Counted from the first letter of the stretch, positions 1 through 5,653 are shown. The stretch is DNA of 5,653 nt from an uncultured Burkholderiales bacterium (GCA_903871865.1 CAIQIL010000245.1:1-5653), one strand, 5' to 3'. The notes: generated by a model not told the origin, from the letters alone. Made by a program: numbers and translations.

Positions 1-555
1 GGTGGCATCGTGCTGAGCAACAACGAAGAGATCGCCAAGAAGATCAACTCGTCCATCTTCCCCGGCATCCAAGGTGGCCCGCTGATGCACGTCATCGCGG
101 GTAAGGCCGTGGCCTTCAAGGAAGCCGCATCGCCCGAATTCAAGGCCTACCAGCAGCAAGTGGTGAAGAACGCCGCGGCGCTGGCCGACACGCTGACCCA
201 GCGTGGCCTGCGCATCGTGTCGGGTCGCACCGAGAGCCACGTCATGCTGGTGGACCTGCGTCCCAAGAGCCTGACGGGCAAGGAAGCCGAGGCCATCCTG
301 GGCGCGGCGCACATCACCTGCAACAAGAACGGCATCCCCAACGACCCGCAAAAGCCCTTCGTCACCAGCGGCATCCGTCTGGGTTCGCCCGCCATGACCA
401 CGCGTGGTTTCAAGGAAGAGCAGGCCGTGGCCGTGGCCAACCTGATCGCCGACGTGCTGGACAACCCGCACGATGAAGCCACCATCGCCCGCGTGCGCGA
501 GCAGGTCACGGCCCTGACGCGCCAGTTCCCGGTGTACACCGGCAAGGCGGGCTGA
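1..555 (+). CDS. glyA: Serine hydroxymethyltransferase, C-terminal part (5' truncated by window)
   Basis: This is the last 184 codons of GlyA, the cytosolic PLP enzyme that interconverts serine plus tetrahydrofolate with glycine plus 5,10-methylene-tetrahydrofolate. The frame is open from base 1, and the GTG at 10 is an internal valine codon, not a start. The visible protein begins with the GG that follows the PLP-lysine region in the family, near residue 236 in E. coli numbering, so the catalytic lysine lies just upstream. Family blocks are clear: [19 protein letters not shown] (local residues 20-38), the [14 protein letters not shown] region (84-97), NKNGIPNDP (108-116) and [18 protein letters not shown] (120-137). 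The arginine in SGIR (local 126) matches the substrate-carboxylate-binding Arg363 of E. coli. The protein ends normally at PVYTGKAG. nrdR follows 7 bp downstream, so the two are probably co-transcribed. The symbol is secure; only the 5' half is missing. Confidence 0.97.
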   Translation, partial: GGIVLSNNEEIAKKINSSIFPGIQGGPLMHVIAGKAVAFKEAASPEFKAYQQQVVKNAAALADTLTQRGLRIVSGRTESHVMLVDLRPKSLTGKEAEAILGAAHITCNKNGIPNDPQKPFVTSGIRLGSPAMTTRGFKEEQAVAVANLIADVLDNPHDEATIARVREQVTALTRQFPVYTGKAG

Positions 556-562
556 GCGGCCG

Positions 563-1036
563 ATGCGCTGCCCTTTTTGCGGTCACCTTGAGACCCAGGT
601 CGTCGAGACCCGGGATTCCGACGAAGGTGACAGCATCCGTCGCCGCCGCAAGTGTCACCACTGCGACAAGCGCTTCACGACCTATGAGCGCGCGGAAATC
701 GAGCTGCCGGCCATCGTCAAGCGCGACGGCCGGCGCACCGACTACGAGCGCGCCAAGCTCAAGGGCTCGATGATGATCGCGCTGCGCAAGCGGCCGGTCA
801 GCGCCGAGGCGCTCGAAGGCGCCATCGAGGCCATCGAGGCGCGCCTGCGCCAGTCGGGCGACAAGGAAGTTGATTCCACCCAGCTTGGTGAGTGGGTGAT
901 GCGCGAACTGCGCAAGCTCGACAAGGTGGCCTACGTGCGCTTTGCCTCGGTGTACCGCAGCTTCGACGACGTCAGCGAATTCGTCGCGGCCATCAAGGAA
1001 ACCGGCAAAGTCGCCAGCAAGAAGGCCGAGGGCTGA
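563..1036 (+). CDS. nrdR: Transcriptional repressor NrdR (zinc ribbon plus ATP-cone)
   Basis: NrdR is a cytoplasmic repressor that senses ATP/dATP and binds NrdR boxes upstream of ribonucleotide reductase operons, lowering dNTP synthesis. The 157-residue product has about the usual family length (roughly 150). The N-terminal zinc ribbon is complete, with Cys3/Cys6 (MRCPFCG) and Cys31/Cys34 (KCHHC) as ligands, followed by the family signature [10 protein letters not shown]. The ATP-cone domain runs from about residue 49 to 139 and opens with [16 protein letters not shown], followed by KRPVS. The ATG at 563 gives the expected MRCPFCG start. It lies 7 bp after the glyA stop with no strong Shine-Dalgarno of its own, which suggests coupling to glyA translation. 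A short lysine-rich tail (KVASKKAEG) follows the ATP-cone. No NrdR box is visible in the window, so its targets lie elsewhere. Identification is secure. Confidence 0.97.
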   Translation: MRCPFCGHLETQVVETRDSDEGDSIRRRRKCHHCDKRFTTYERAEIELPAIVKRDGRRTDYERAKLKGSMMIALRKRPVSAEALEGAIEAIEARLRQSGDKEVDSTQLGEWVMRELRKLDKVAYVRFASVYRSFDDVSEFVAAIKETGKVASKKAEG

Positions 1037-1191
1037 GCGCCTGAGCCTGAGTCGGTGGTGCCCATGCCCCCTTGCTTGCGGGGGGCTGGCGCTGCAAACC
1101 GCGGGGCAACCCGCCCCTGTGGCGATGAGCGGTCAGCTTGCGGCGGCCAGCGGTCTTGCGTCTGCCGGGCAACCCGTTACATTCGGCGTCC
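1037..1191. other. Intergenic gap with GC-rich hairpins between nrdR and the pilin cluster
   Basis: This 155-bp non-coding stretch separates the glyA-nrdR pair from the minor-pilin genes. It should hold the end of the first transcript and possibly the promoter of the second. Two hairpins can be drawn. GCCCCC at 1066-1071 pairs with GGGGGC at 1081-1086 across a 9-nt loop. GCGGG at 1101-1105 pairs with CCCGC at 1110-1114 across a GCAA loop. Neither is followed by a T-run, so a classical intrinsic terminator is not demonstrated. The 10-mer GGGCAACCCG occurs twice (1104-1113 and 1167-1176), and CTGAG occurs three times just after the nrdR stop (1033-1037, 1041-1045, 1047-1051). The structure is seen; any regulatory role is inference. 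Confidence 0.45.
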
Positions 1192-1821
1192 ATGCGCAAG
1201 CGAGCAAAAATTCACACTCAGAGAGGCTTCACCCTGGTGGAGCTGATGGTCACCGTGGCCGTGGTTGTCATCCTGGCGGCTGTGGCGGTGCCGGGGATGC
1301 AGTCTTTCCTGGCCAAGAGCGGCATGAACGCCGTCAAGGACGACTTCGCCATCGCCCTGCAACGGGCGCGCTTGGACGCCATCAGCCGCAACACCTGCGT
1401 GTCGATTTGCCAGTTGGCTGCGGCAGGTGGCAACACCTGCGCGACGGGTGCTGCCCTGGGCAACTGGCACCAGGGTTGGATCACTTACACGAACGCTGCT
1501 TGCAGTGGCGCTGCTGCGACGGCCTTGACGCCGGCAGAGGTGATTTCTGTGCGCCAGCCGGGCAACGATCGCTACCAGTTGGTGGACGTGAACACGTCCA
1601 AGCAGGACGTGCTGACCTTCGATGCGCGCGGCACCTTGGTGTCGGGCTCGTCCACCTACCGGGTGACGGACGCGAAGAATCGCAGCAGCCCCTACCAGCG
1701 CGACATCAAGGTGAGCTTCCAGGGGCGGGTGCAGATCGATGTGGTCCCGCCCGTGGCAACGGGCTCCGGCGCGGGCACCGGTTCGGACGGCAGCCCGCCA
1801 GTGGCCGCCAACACGCCATGA
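1192..1821 (+). CDS. fimT: GspH/FimT-family minor (pseudo)pilin, in the FimU position
   Basis: The 209-residue product is a type IV minor pilin of the GspH/FimT family. By analogy with FimU it should connect the PilVWX-PilY1 tip complex to the major pilin. The basic 12-residue leader MRKRAKIHTQRG ends in the prepilin peptidase site G12|F13. It is followed by FTLVELMVTVAVVVILAA with Glu at mature position 5 (Glu17), the N-methylated membrane helix. Family features follow: the RARLDAISRN stretch (58-67), GWITYTNAAC (95-104) and LTFDARGTL (141-149). Four cysteines (69, 73, 83, 104) could form disulfides in the periplasm. The last ~24 residues are a Gly/Pro/Ala/Ser-rich tail. The ATG at 1192 was chosen because it gives a normal leader. 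The in-frame TTG at 1138 would add 18 residues unlike a prepilin leader. No clear Shine-Dalgarno is seen. The stop overlaps pilV by 4 nt. FimT and FimU are not distinguishable here except by position. Confidence 0.88.
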   Translation: MRKRAKIHTQRGFTLVELMVTVAVVVILAAVAVPGMQSFLAKSGMNAVKDDFAIALQRARLDAISRNTCVSICQLAAAGGNTCATGAALGNWHQGWITYTNAACSGAAATALTPAEVISVRQPGNDRYQLVDVNTSKQDVLTFDARGTLVSGSSTYRVTDAKNRSSPYQRDIKVSFQGRVQIDVVPPVATGSGAGTGSDGSPPVAANTP

Positions 1822-2423
1822 GCGCCAGCATGAACCTTCCTGCCCGTTCGCAATCTGGCGTGAGCCTCATCGAGGTGCTGGTGTCCATGCTCGTGCTCGC
1901 CCTGGGCATGGTGGGGCTGGCCGCCTTGCAGGCTCGCACCGTCAGCTACCAGCTGGGTTCTGGCCAGCGTGCGCAGTTGTCTGGCTTGTTGGCGGACTAC
2001 GCCGAGCGGGTGCGCTCCAACTTGAACCAGGCGCCGGGCGTCGCCAAGCCTTCGGCTTACTTGTACGACGTGAGCTGGGCCGCGCAGTCGGCCGACGTGG
2101 CCGCGGCTTCGGTCGATTGCGCTGCCACGGGCGTGAGTTGCAGTGGCGTTGATTTGGCGCGCTATGACATGGCCCAGTGGCGTGCGGCGGTGCGGCGGGG
2201 CTTGCCCCGAGGCTCGGTGCGGGTGACGGGTGATGCGCGAACAGGCATCGAGGTCACCTTCATGTGGACGGACAAGGACCGCACCCAGGACGGGGTCAAC
2301 GGCCGCACCCTGGTGGCCAGCGCCGAGTGCAAGACCGGCACCACCGGCATGGCCCGCCAGAGTTGCTGCCCCGACGGAGTGCCGGACGGCACCCGTTGCG
2401 CCAACTTCACGGTGGTGCCATGA
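1818..2423 (+). CDS. pilV: Type IV pilus minor pilin PilV
   Basis: The 201-residue prepilin-like protein has a leader ending at G14|V15, then VSLIEVLVSMLVLALGMVGL. This is the characteristic PilV N-terminus, with Glu19 as mature Glu5 and a hydrophobic helix that anchors it in the inner membrane before assembly. Downstream, the block LARYDMAQWRAAVRRGLPRG (113-132) followed by SVRV, and VTFMWTD (146-152), match the usual PilV body. Six cysteines are present (101, 108, 171, 183, 184, 194), with a vicinal pair near the C-terminus. The start at 1818 overlaps the fimT stop (ATGA), implying translational re-initiation. An in-frame ATG at 1830 would give a 10-residue leader, MNLPARSQSG, and cannot be excluded because neither start has a good Shine-Dalgarno. 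PilV is a known partner of PilW, PilX and PilY1 in the priming and tip complex. The stop overlaps pilW by 4 nt. Confidence 0.9.
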   Translation: MSASMNLPARSQSGVSLIEVLVSMLVLALGMVGLAALQARTVSYQLGSGQRAQLSGLLADYAERVRSNLNQAPGVAKPSAYLYDVSWAAQSADVAAASVDCAATGVSCSGVDLARYDMAQWRAAVRRGLPRGSVRVTGDARTGIEVTFMWTDKDRTQDGVNGRTLVASAECKTGTTGMARQSCCPDGVPDGTRCANFTVVP

Positions 2424-3676
2424 GCCAGTGCCATGCCATGGTGGGCAACCCTCGAGCGCTCGTGCCCGCCCATCCATGCGCGCAAGCGCCACAGCGCCAG
2501 CGCGGGGTGACCTTGGTCGAGTTGATGGTTGCCATCGCCATCAACCTCGTGCTGGTGTTGGCGGCCACGCTGCTCTACCTCAACACCCGCGGCACGCAGA
2601 AGTCGGTCGATGAGCGCGGTGCGATGTTCGAGTCGGGCCAGTTCGCCCTGGAACTGCTGGGGCGGGAGATCGCCCTGGCCGGCTTCTACCCCGTGACCGG
2701 CACCGAGCCTGCCAGTGCGTCGCTTGGTTTCCAGGCGTCTGTGCGCATGACATTCGACCGTGCTGCCGCCCAGATGGTCAATGCAGGCGCGACCGGTGTC
2801 ACCGCTTACCAGGGCGGCTTGTTCGGTTGTGCCGGGCAGACCCTGACCGCGTCCTTGACCGAAGCACACACTTGCGCCCCCCACAGCTCGACCACCAAAA
2901 CGGCCTCGGGTTCGGATGCGTTCGCGGTGGCGTATTTCACCAGTGACACCATGTCCGTGGCGGTGGGGCAGCGTGCCGATTGCACCCGTGCCGATGTGGC
3001 CATGGACGCAACCTTGGCCCGCAACACCACCCGCCTGGGCACCGTGCCTGGCACCGGCGCGCCGGCCAACGCGACCACCGGCACAGCCGCCAAGCCCGAC
3101 AAGGCTCGCACCGACCTGGGCTTGTCGCCTGCGTCACCGCTGATGGTCATCAACCAGTACTTCCTGGGCGCCAGCACCTTCACGGGGGAGGGCGGCAGCA
3201 AGATCAGCACCTTCGCCTTGAAGTGCCATGGCAATGGCAGGAACGCCAATTTCGGCGACGACATCGAGTTGGTGCCAGGGGTCGAGCAGATGGTCCTGAG
3301 CTACGGCCTGAAAGACCTGACTTCGGGGGCGCCGGTGCGCTACGTCACGGCCGCCGAGGTCAGCGCGGCACTCCCCGTGCAGGATGGCGATCAGACCCTC
3401 ACGGGCTGGCAGCAGGTGGTGTCGGTCCGCGTGTGTTTGCTGGTGCGAAGCCTGAGCAACAACACGGCTGTGCGCAATGCAGCGGGCCAGGCCCTCAGCG
3501 TGACCGATTGCCGCGGCAATGCCGTTTCCCGCACCGATGGCGCCCAGGTGCGCACTTTCGAGCGGGTCTTCAGTGTCAAGAACCGCCAGGGCAACACGGT
3601 TGGGCCGGCAGTGGGTGGTTCGACCGCCCCGACACCCACCACGACCACCTCGGCCGACAACGCCGGAGCCGTCTGA
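2420..3676 (+). CDS. pilW: Type IV pilus minor pilin PilW
   Basis: The 418-residue product is a large minor pilin of the PilW family, a component of the pilus priming and tip complex. A leader ending in QRQRG29 precedes the class III helix VTLVELMVAIAINLVLVLAA (30-49), with Glu34 as mature Glu5. The family block SGQFALELLGREIALAGFYP (72-91) follows directly. Later PilW-type segments are ELVPGVEQMVLSYGL (283-297), GWQQVVSVRVCLLVRS (329-344) and FERVFSVKNRQG (380-391). Residues ~395-418 form a Pro/Thr/Ser/Ala-rich tail. The ATG at 2420 overlaps the pilV stop (ATGA) with a modest GGTGG at 2411-2415. It gives an unusually long 29-residue leader; an in-frame ATG at 2438 would give 23 residues and a GTG at 2462 would give 15. 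The exact start is therefore uncertain although the family is clear. The stop overlaps the pilX start by one base. Confidence 0.92.
   Translation: MSQCHAMVGNPRALVPAHPCAQAPQRQRGVTLVELMVAIAINLVLVLAATLLYLNTRGTQKSVDERGAMFESGQFALELLGREIALAGFYPVTGTEPASASLGFQASVRMTFDRAAAQMVNAGATGVTAYQGGLFGCAGQTLTASLTEAHTCAPHSSTTKTASGSDAFAVAYFTSDTMSVAVGQRADCTRADVAMDATLARNTTRLGTVPGTGAPANATTGTAAKPDKARTDLGLSPASPLMVINQYFLGASTFTGEGGSKISTFALKCHGNGRNANFGDDIELVPGVEQMVLSYGLKDLTSGAPVRYVTAAEVSAALPVQDGDQTLTGWQQVVSVRVCLLVRSLSNNTAVRNAAGQALSVTDCRGNAVSRTDGAQVRTFERVFSVKNRQGNTVGPAVGGSTAPTPTTTTSADNAGAV
3665..3668 (+). promoter_or_regulatory. Shine-Dalgarno sequence for pilX
   Basis: GGAG lies 7 nt before the ATG at 3676, inside the last codons of pilW. 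Good spacing supports the 3676 start over the in-frame ATG at 3730, whose nearest candidate (GAGGTG at 3710-3715) is 14 nt away. Confidence 0.55.
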
Positions 3677-4380
3677 TGCCCCATCTGCATCCATTTTTCC
3701 CAACCAAGCGAGGTGCTCACCCAGCCTGGATGCGCCCGCGCCCGGGCAATCGGGGCATGGCCCTGGTGGTGGTGCTGGTCTTCACCATCGCCCTCACGGG
3801 CATCGCCTTGGTCAGTGCCAGGCTGGCTCTGGGCGGCGAGGGGCTGGCGCGCAACCAACTGGACCACCAGGTGGCCCGCCAGGCAGCTGAAGCGGCCTTG
3901 CGTGACGCTGAGCGCGACCTGCTGCTGTCCGCCAACGGGTCGGCAACGGCCACGTGCTCGCGCGGTGCAGATCGCCCGGTGCAGAACCAGGTGCCGCGTT
4001 TCACTGCCGACTGCCTGCGAGGGCAGTGCAGTCTCAAGGAGAGCGATGTGGCCGCTGTGAAGTACAGCGAGGCCACCTCCACCACCACGGCGGGCGAGGC
4101 CTGGTGGCCGACGCAAAAGGGAGGGCGCTGGAACGATGCGGTCTCCACCAAACCCCGCGTCGGAAGCGCGGACGCGTGCGATGCCTTCAGAGGGGCCGTG
4201 CCCCTGGGCATCTTCACTGGCACACAGCCCATTCCCGCTGTGGCGCAGCAACCCGAGTACTTGCTGGAGCCCCTGCGCCGTGGCAGCCAATTGCTGGTCC
4301 GCATCACGGCGCGCGGCTTCGGCTACCGCCCTGGCACCGAGGTGGTGCTGCAGTCCTATTTCGCCGTTCCCGAACTTTGA
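3676..4380 (+). CDS. pilX: Type IV pilus minor pilin PilX
   Basis: The 234-residue product is a PilX-type minor pilin, acting in the inner membrane and periplasm as part of the complex that starts pilus assembly and recruits PilY1. The cleavage site is NRG27|M28, followed by the hydrophobic segment MALVVVLVFTIALTGIALVS (28-47). Mature position 5 is Val rather than Glu, as is common in PilX and GspK-type pilins. The typical block RQAAEAALRDAERDLL (68-83) follows. The C-terminal part has EYLLEPL (194-200), LLVRITARGFGYR (206-218) and VVLQSYF (223-229), all usual for PilX. Cysteines lie at 94, 113, 118 and 168. The start at 3676 forms a TGATG overlap with the pilW stop and has a GGAG 7 nt upstream, but it yields a 27-residue leader. 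An alternative ATG at 3730 would give the more usual 9-residue MRPRPGNRG. Family assignment also draws on position between pilW and pilY1. Confidence 0.9.
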   Translation: MPHLHPFFPTKRGAHPAWMRPRPGNRGMALVVVLVFTIALTGIALVSARLALGGEGLARNQLDHQVARQAAEAALRDAERDLLLSANGSATATCSRGADRPVQNQVPRFTADCLRGQCSLKESDVAAVKYSEATSTTTAGEAWWPTQKGGRWNDAVSTKPRVGSADACDAFRGAVPLGIFTGTQPIPAVAQQPEYLLEPLRRGSQLLVRITARGFGYRPGTEVVLQSYFAVPEL

Positions 4381-4385
4381 CCTCC

Positions 4386-4389
4386 GAGG
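4386..4389 (+). promoter_or_regulatory. Shine-Dalgarno sequence for pilY1
   Basis: GAGG ends 8 nt before the ATG at 4398, in the 17-bp pilX-pilY1 gap. It supports that start and independent ribosome loading for the large pilY1 protein, unlike the overlapping pilin genes upstream. Confidence 0.6.
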
Positions 4390-4397
4390 CCCGACAC

Positions 4398-5653
4398 ATG
4401 CCCCGCATCCTGCCCCGCGCCTTGTTGCTCGCCTGTGGTCTGCTGGCACTCACGCTGAGCTTGGGTCTGGGCTTGCCATCGCCCAGCCTGGCGCAGTCCA
4501 GTCTGGCCACCTCGGTGCCCCTGTCGGCCTACCCGCCCAACATCTCGTTCGGCAGCGGTGGCCCCATGGTCATGCTGACGGCATCGCGCGACCACACCCT
4601 GTTCTCGCCCATCTACACCGATTACGAAGACCTCGACGGCGATGGCCAGGACGACTACACCTACAAGCCCACGTTCCGCTACTACGGTTATTTCGACGCC
4701 GACAAGTGCTACGCCTACAACGCCACCCGTGCCATCCAGCGCTTCGAGCCGGTGGCCATGCCGGCAAAGATCGGTGTCGGCGAGGCTGGCTCTTCCGTGC
4801 CCAAGGCCAGCTACCTGTCTTGCAAGGGCAGCACAGGCCGTTGGAGCGGCAACTTCCTGAACTGGGCGACGATGACGCGCATCGACGTCGTGCGCAAAAC
4901 GCTGTATGGCGGCTACCGCCGGGAAGACACGCTGGACACCACCACCTTGGAAATGGCGCAGATGTCGCACGACGCGCATGCCTTCGTGAAGTACTACAGC
5001 GGCAGCGACATCGAGCATTTCACACCCTTCACCCTCGCTGGTGACCTGGGGGGCAAGGGCCTCACCTTGTGCAGCCGCGGGGCCTACCGCAGAGAAACCG
5101 GTGTGAATGGTTATCCCTTGATCCGACTGGCCAAAGGCAACTTCAGCTTGTGGGGCACCACGCCGCGCACCGTGTGCAACTGGGCCGAAGAGGACAACTA
5201 CAGCTTCGGCGTCAAGGCCCGCTTGTTCTATGCCAAATACGGGCCGTCCAAAGGCCGTTTGGTGGGGGGCGATGTGGACCCCACCGCCCATGCCGTCGCC
5301 GTGCCTTCGTACCAGACGGACGGCGCAACGTACGGTCCGGCCGACGCCAAGATCGGCATCGAACTGGCTGTGCGCGTGCAGGCGTGCAAGGCCGACCTGA
5401 TTGGCAATGAGCGCTGCCGGGCCTACCGCAATCCCAACGCCTCCGCCAGCGACCCCGCGGTGCTCAAGCCGATCGGCCTGCTGCAGGAGTTCGCCACGAC
5501 CTCCGCGCCCGAGCAGGCGGCCTTGGCCGAGTTCGGCCTGATCACCGGCAGCTACGACAGCAACCTGCGTGGCGGTGTGCTGCGCAAGAACATGGGCTCC
5601 GTCAATGACGAGGTGGACCTCTACAGTGGTCGCTTCTGTCACAACGTCCTGGA
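4398..5653 (+). CDS. pilY1: Type IV pilus tip adhesin/assembly protein PilY1, N-terminal part (3' truncated by window)
   Basis: The frame is open from the ATG at 4398 to the window edge, giving 418 residues of what is normally a protein of 1000 residues or more. PilY1 is exported to the periplasm, joins the minor pilins and sits at the pilus tip as adhesin, surface sensor and antagonist of retraction. A signal peptide (residues 1-32, Leu-rich core) ends at SPSLA|QSS. Shortly after it, the segment DLDGDGQDD (78-86) looks like an EF-hand-type calcium loop. Blocks typical of beta-proteobacterial PilY1 are GRWSGNFLNWATMTRIDVVR (147-166), then KTLYGGYR (167-174), and later FGLITGSYDSN (379-389) with GGVLRKNMGS (392-401). 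Cysteines at 104, 142, 225, 260, 330, 340 and 414 suit a periplasmic disulfide-bonded protein. No DxSxS von Willebrand motif is seen in this part. The conserved C-terminal PilC-type beta-propeller should lie beyond the window. Start choice rests on the GAGG 8 nt upstream and the signal peptide. Confidence 0.92.
   Translation, partial: MPRILPRALLLACGLLALTLSLGLGLPSPSLAQSSLATSVPLSAYPPNISFGSGGPMVMLTASRDHTLFSPIYTDYEDLDGDGQDDYTYKPTFRYYGYFDADKCYAYNATRAIQRFEPVAMPAKIGVGEAGSSVPKASYLSCKGSTGRWSGNFLNWATMTRIDVVRKTLYGGYRREDTLDTTTLEMAQMSHDAHAFVKYYSGSDIEHFTPFTLAGDLGGKGLTLCSRGAYRRETGVNGYPLIRLAKGNFSLWGTTPRTVCNWAEEDNYSFGVKARLFYAKYGPSKGRLVGGDVDPTAHAVAVPSYQTDGATYGPADAKIGIELAVRVQACKADLIGNERCRAYRNPNASASDPAVLKPIGLLQEFATTSAPEQAALAEFGLITGSYDSNLRGGVLRKNMGSVNDEVDLYSGRFCHNVL

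Noticed and set aside
10..12. GTG as the start of a 181-residue protein
   Set aside because: The reading frame is open before it, and the preceding residues (GGI) continue the GlyA alignment; the gene is cut by the window.
1066..1086. Intrinsic terminator after nrdR
   Set aside because: A 6-bp GC stem is present, but it has a 9-nt loop and no T-run, so it does not meet the usual pattern; it is noted only as a hairpin in the intergenic entry.
1156..1183. Possible sigma70 promoter: TTGCGT, 16-bp spacer, TACATT
   Set aside because: It matches only 3/6 and 4/6 consensus bases, and it would start transcription almost at the fimT-type start codon (1192), giving a leaderless message. It is too weak to call without transcript data.
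1138..1191. Upstream TTG start extending the FimT-type pilin by 18 residues
   Set aside because: The added segment does not resemble a prepilin leader, while the ATG at 1192 gives a normal basic 12-residue leader ending in Gly before FTLVE.
942..1817. Long + strand open frame running into pilV from inside nrdR
   Set aside because: It is out of frame with nrdR and fimT, both clearly real, and its product there has no family features. Only the part from 1818 is pilV.
1692..2492. A 266-codon minus-strand open frame across pilV
   Set aside because: It overlaps fimT, pilV and pilW in antisense, has no recognisable motif, and its composition is that of a shadow frame.
4425..4436. LLAC at PilY1 residues 10-13 as a lipoprotein signal
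   Set aside because: The cysteine sits in the middle of the hydrophobic core, which continues for more than ten residues, and a good signal peptidase I site (SLA|QS) follows at residue 32.
4356..5642. A 428-codon open frame on the minus strand
   Set aside because: It lies antisense to pilY1, whose product has a signal peptide and recognisable family blocks. The minus-strand product is a low-complexity Gly/Val/Ala/His/Arg mix with no domain, as expected of a shadow in GC-rich coding DNA.

Overview
The window reads as ordinary chromosome of a GC-rich beta-proteobacterium, most likely order Burkholderiales and perhaps the Comamonadaceae. This rests on strong G/C preference at third codon positions, the glyA-nrdR pair, and the style of the minor pilin and PilY1 sequences. 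The genus cannot be named from sequence alone. Every gene is on the + strand, and coding density is very high.

Layout. Positions 1-555 hold the C-terminal part of glyA (serine hydroxymethyltransferase), cut by the window start. Seven bases later nrdR (563-1036) encodes the complete zinc-ribbon/ATP-cone repressor of ribonucleotide reductase genes. A 155-bp gap (1037-1191) with GC-rich hairpins separates this housekeeping pair from a type IV pilus minor-pilin cluster: a GspH/FimT-family pilin (1192-1821), pilV (1818-2423), pilW (2420-3676), pilX (3676-4380) and the first 418 codons of pilY1 (4398 to the window end). The four pilin genes are joined by ATGA, ATGA and TGATG stop/start overlaps. 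pilY1 follows after 17 bp with its own Shine-Dalgarno sequence.

How they work together. GlyA makes glycine and one-carbon units (for thymidylate and purines) and NrdR controls dNTP supply, so the first pair fits nucleotide metabolism. The second set matches the known FimU/T-PilV-PilW-PilX-PilY1 set. In other bacteria these proteins form a complex at the inner membrane that primes pilus assembly and ends up at the pilus tip, with PilY1 as the large exported tip adhesin or mechanosensor. The order agrees with the Pseudomonas fimU-pilVWXY1 operon. The major pilin, the assembly ATPases and the 3' part of pilY1 are outside the window.

I see no RNA gene, mobile element, CRISPR array or clear novel system. 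The observations worth checking are small: an EF-hand-like calcium loop near the N-terminus of PilY1, low-complexity C-terminal tails on two of the minor pilins, long or ambiguous prepilin leaders on PilW and PilX, and a repeated near-palindromic 10-mer in the intergenic gap.
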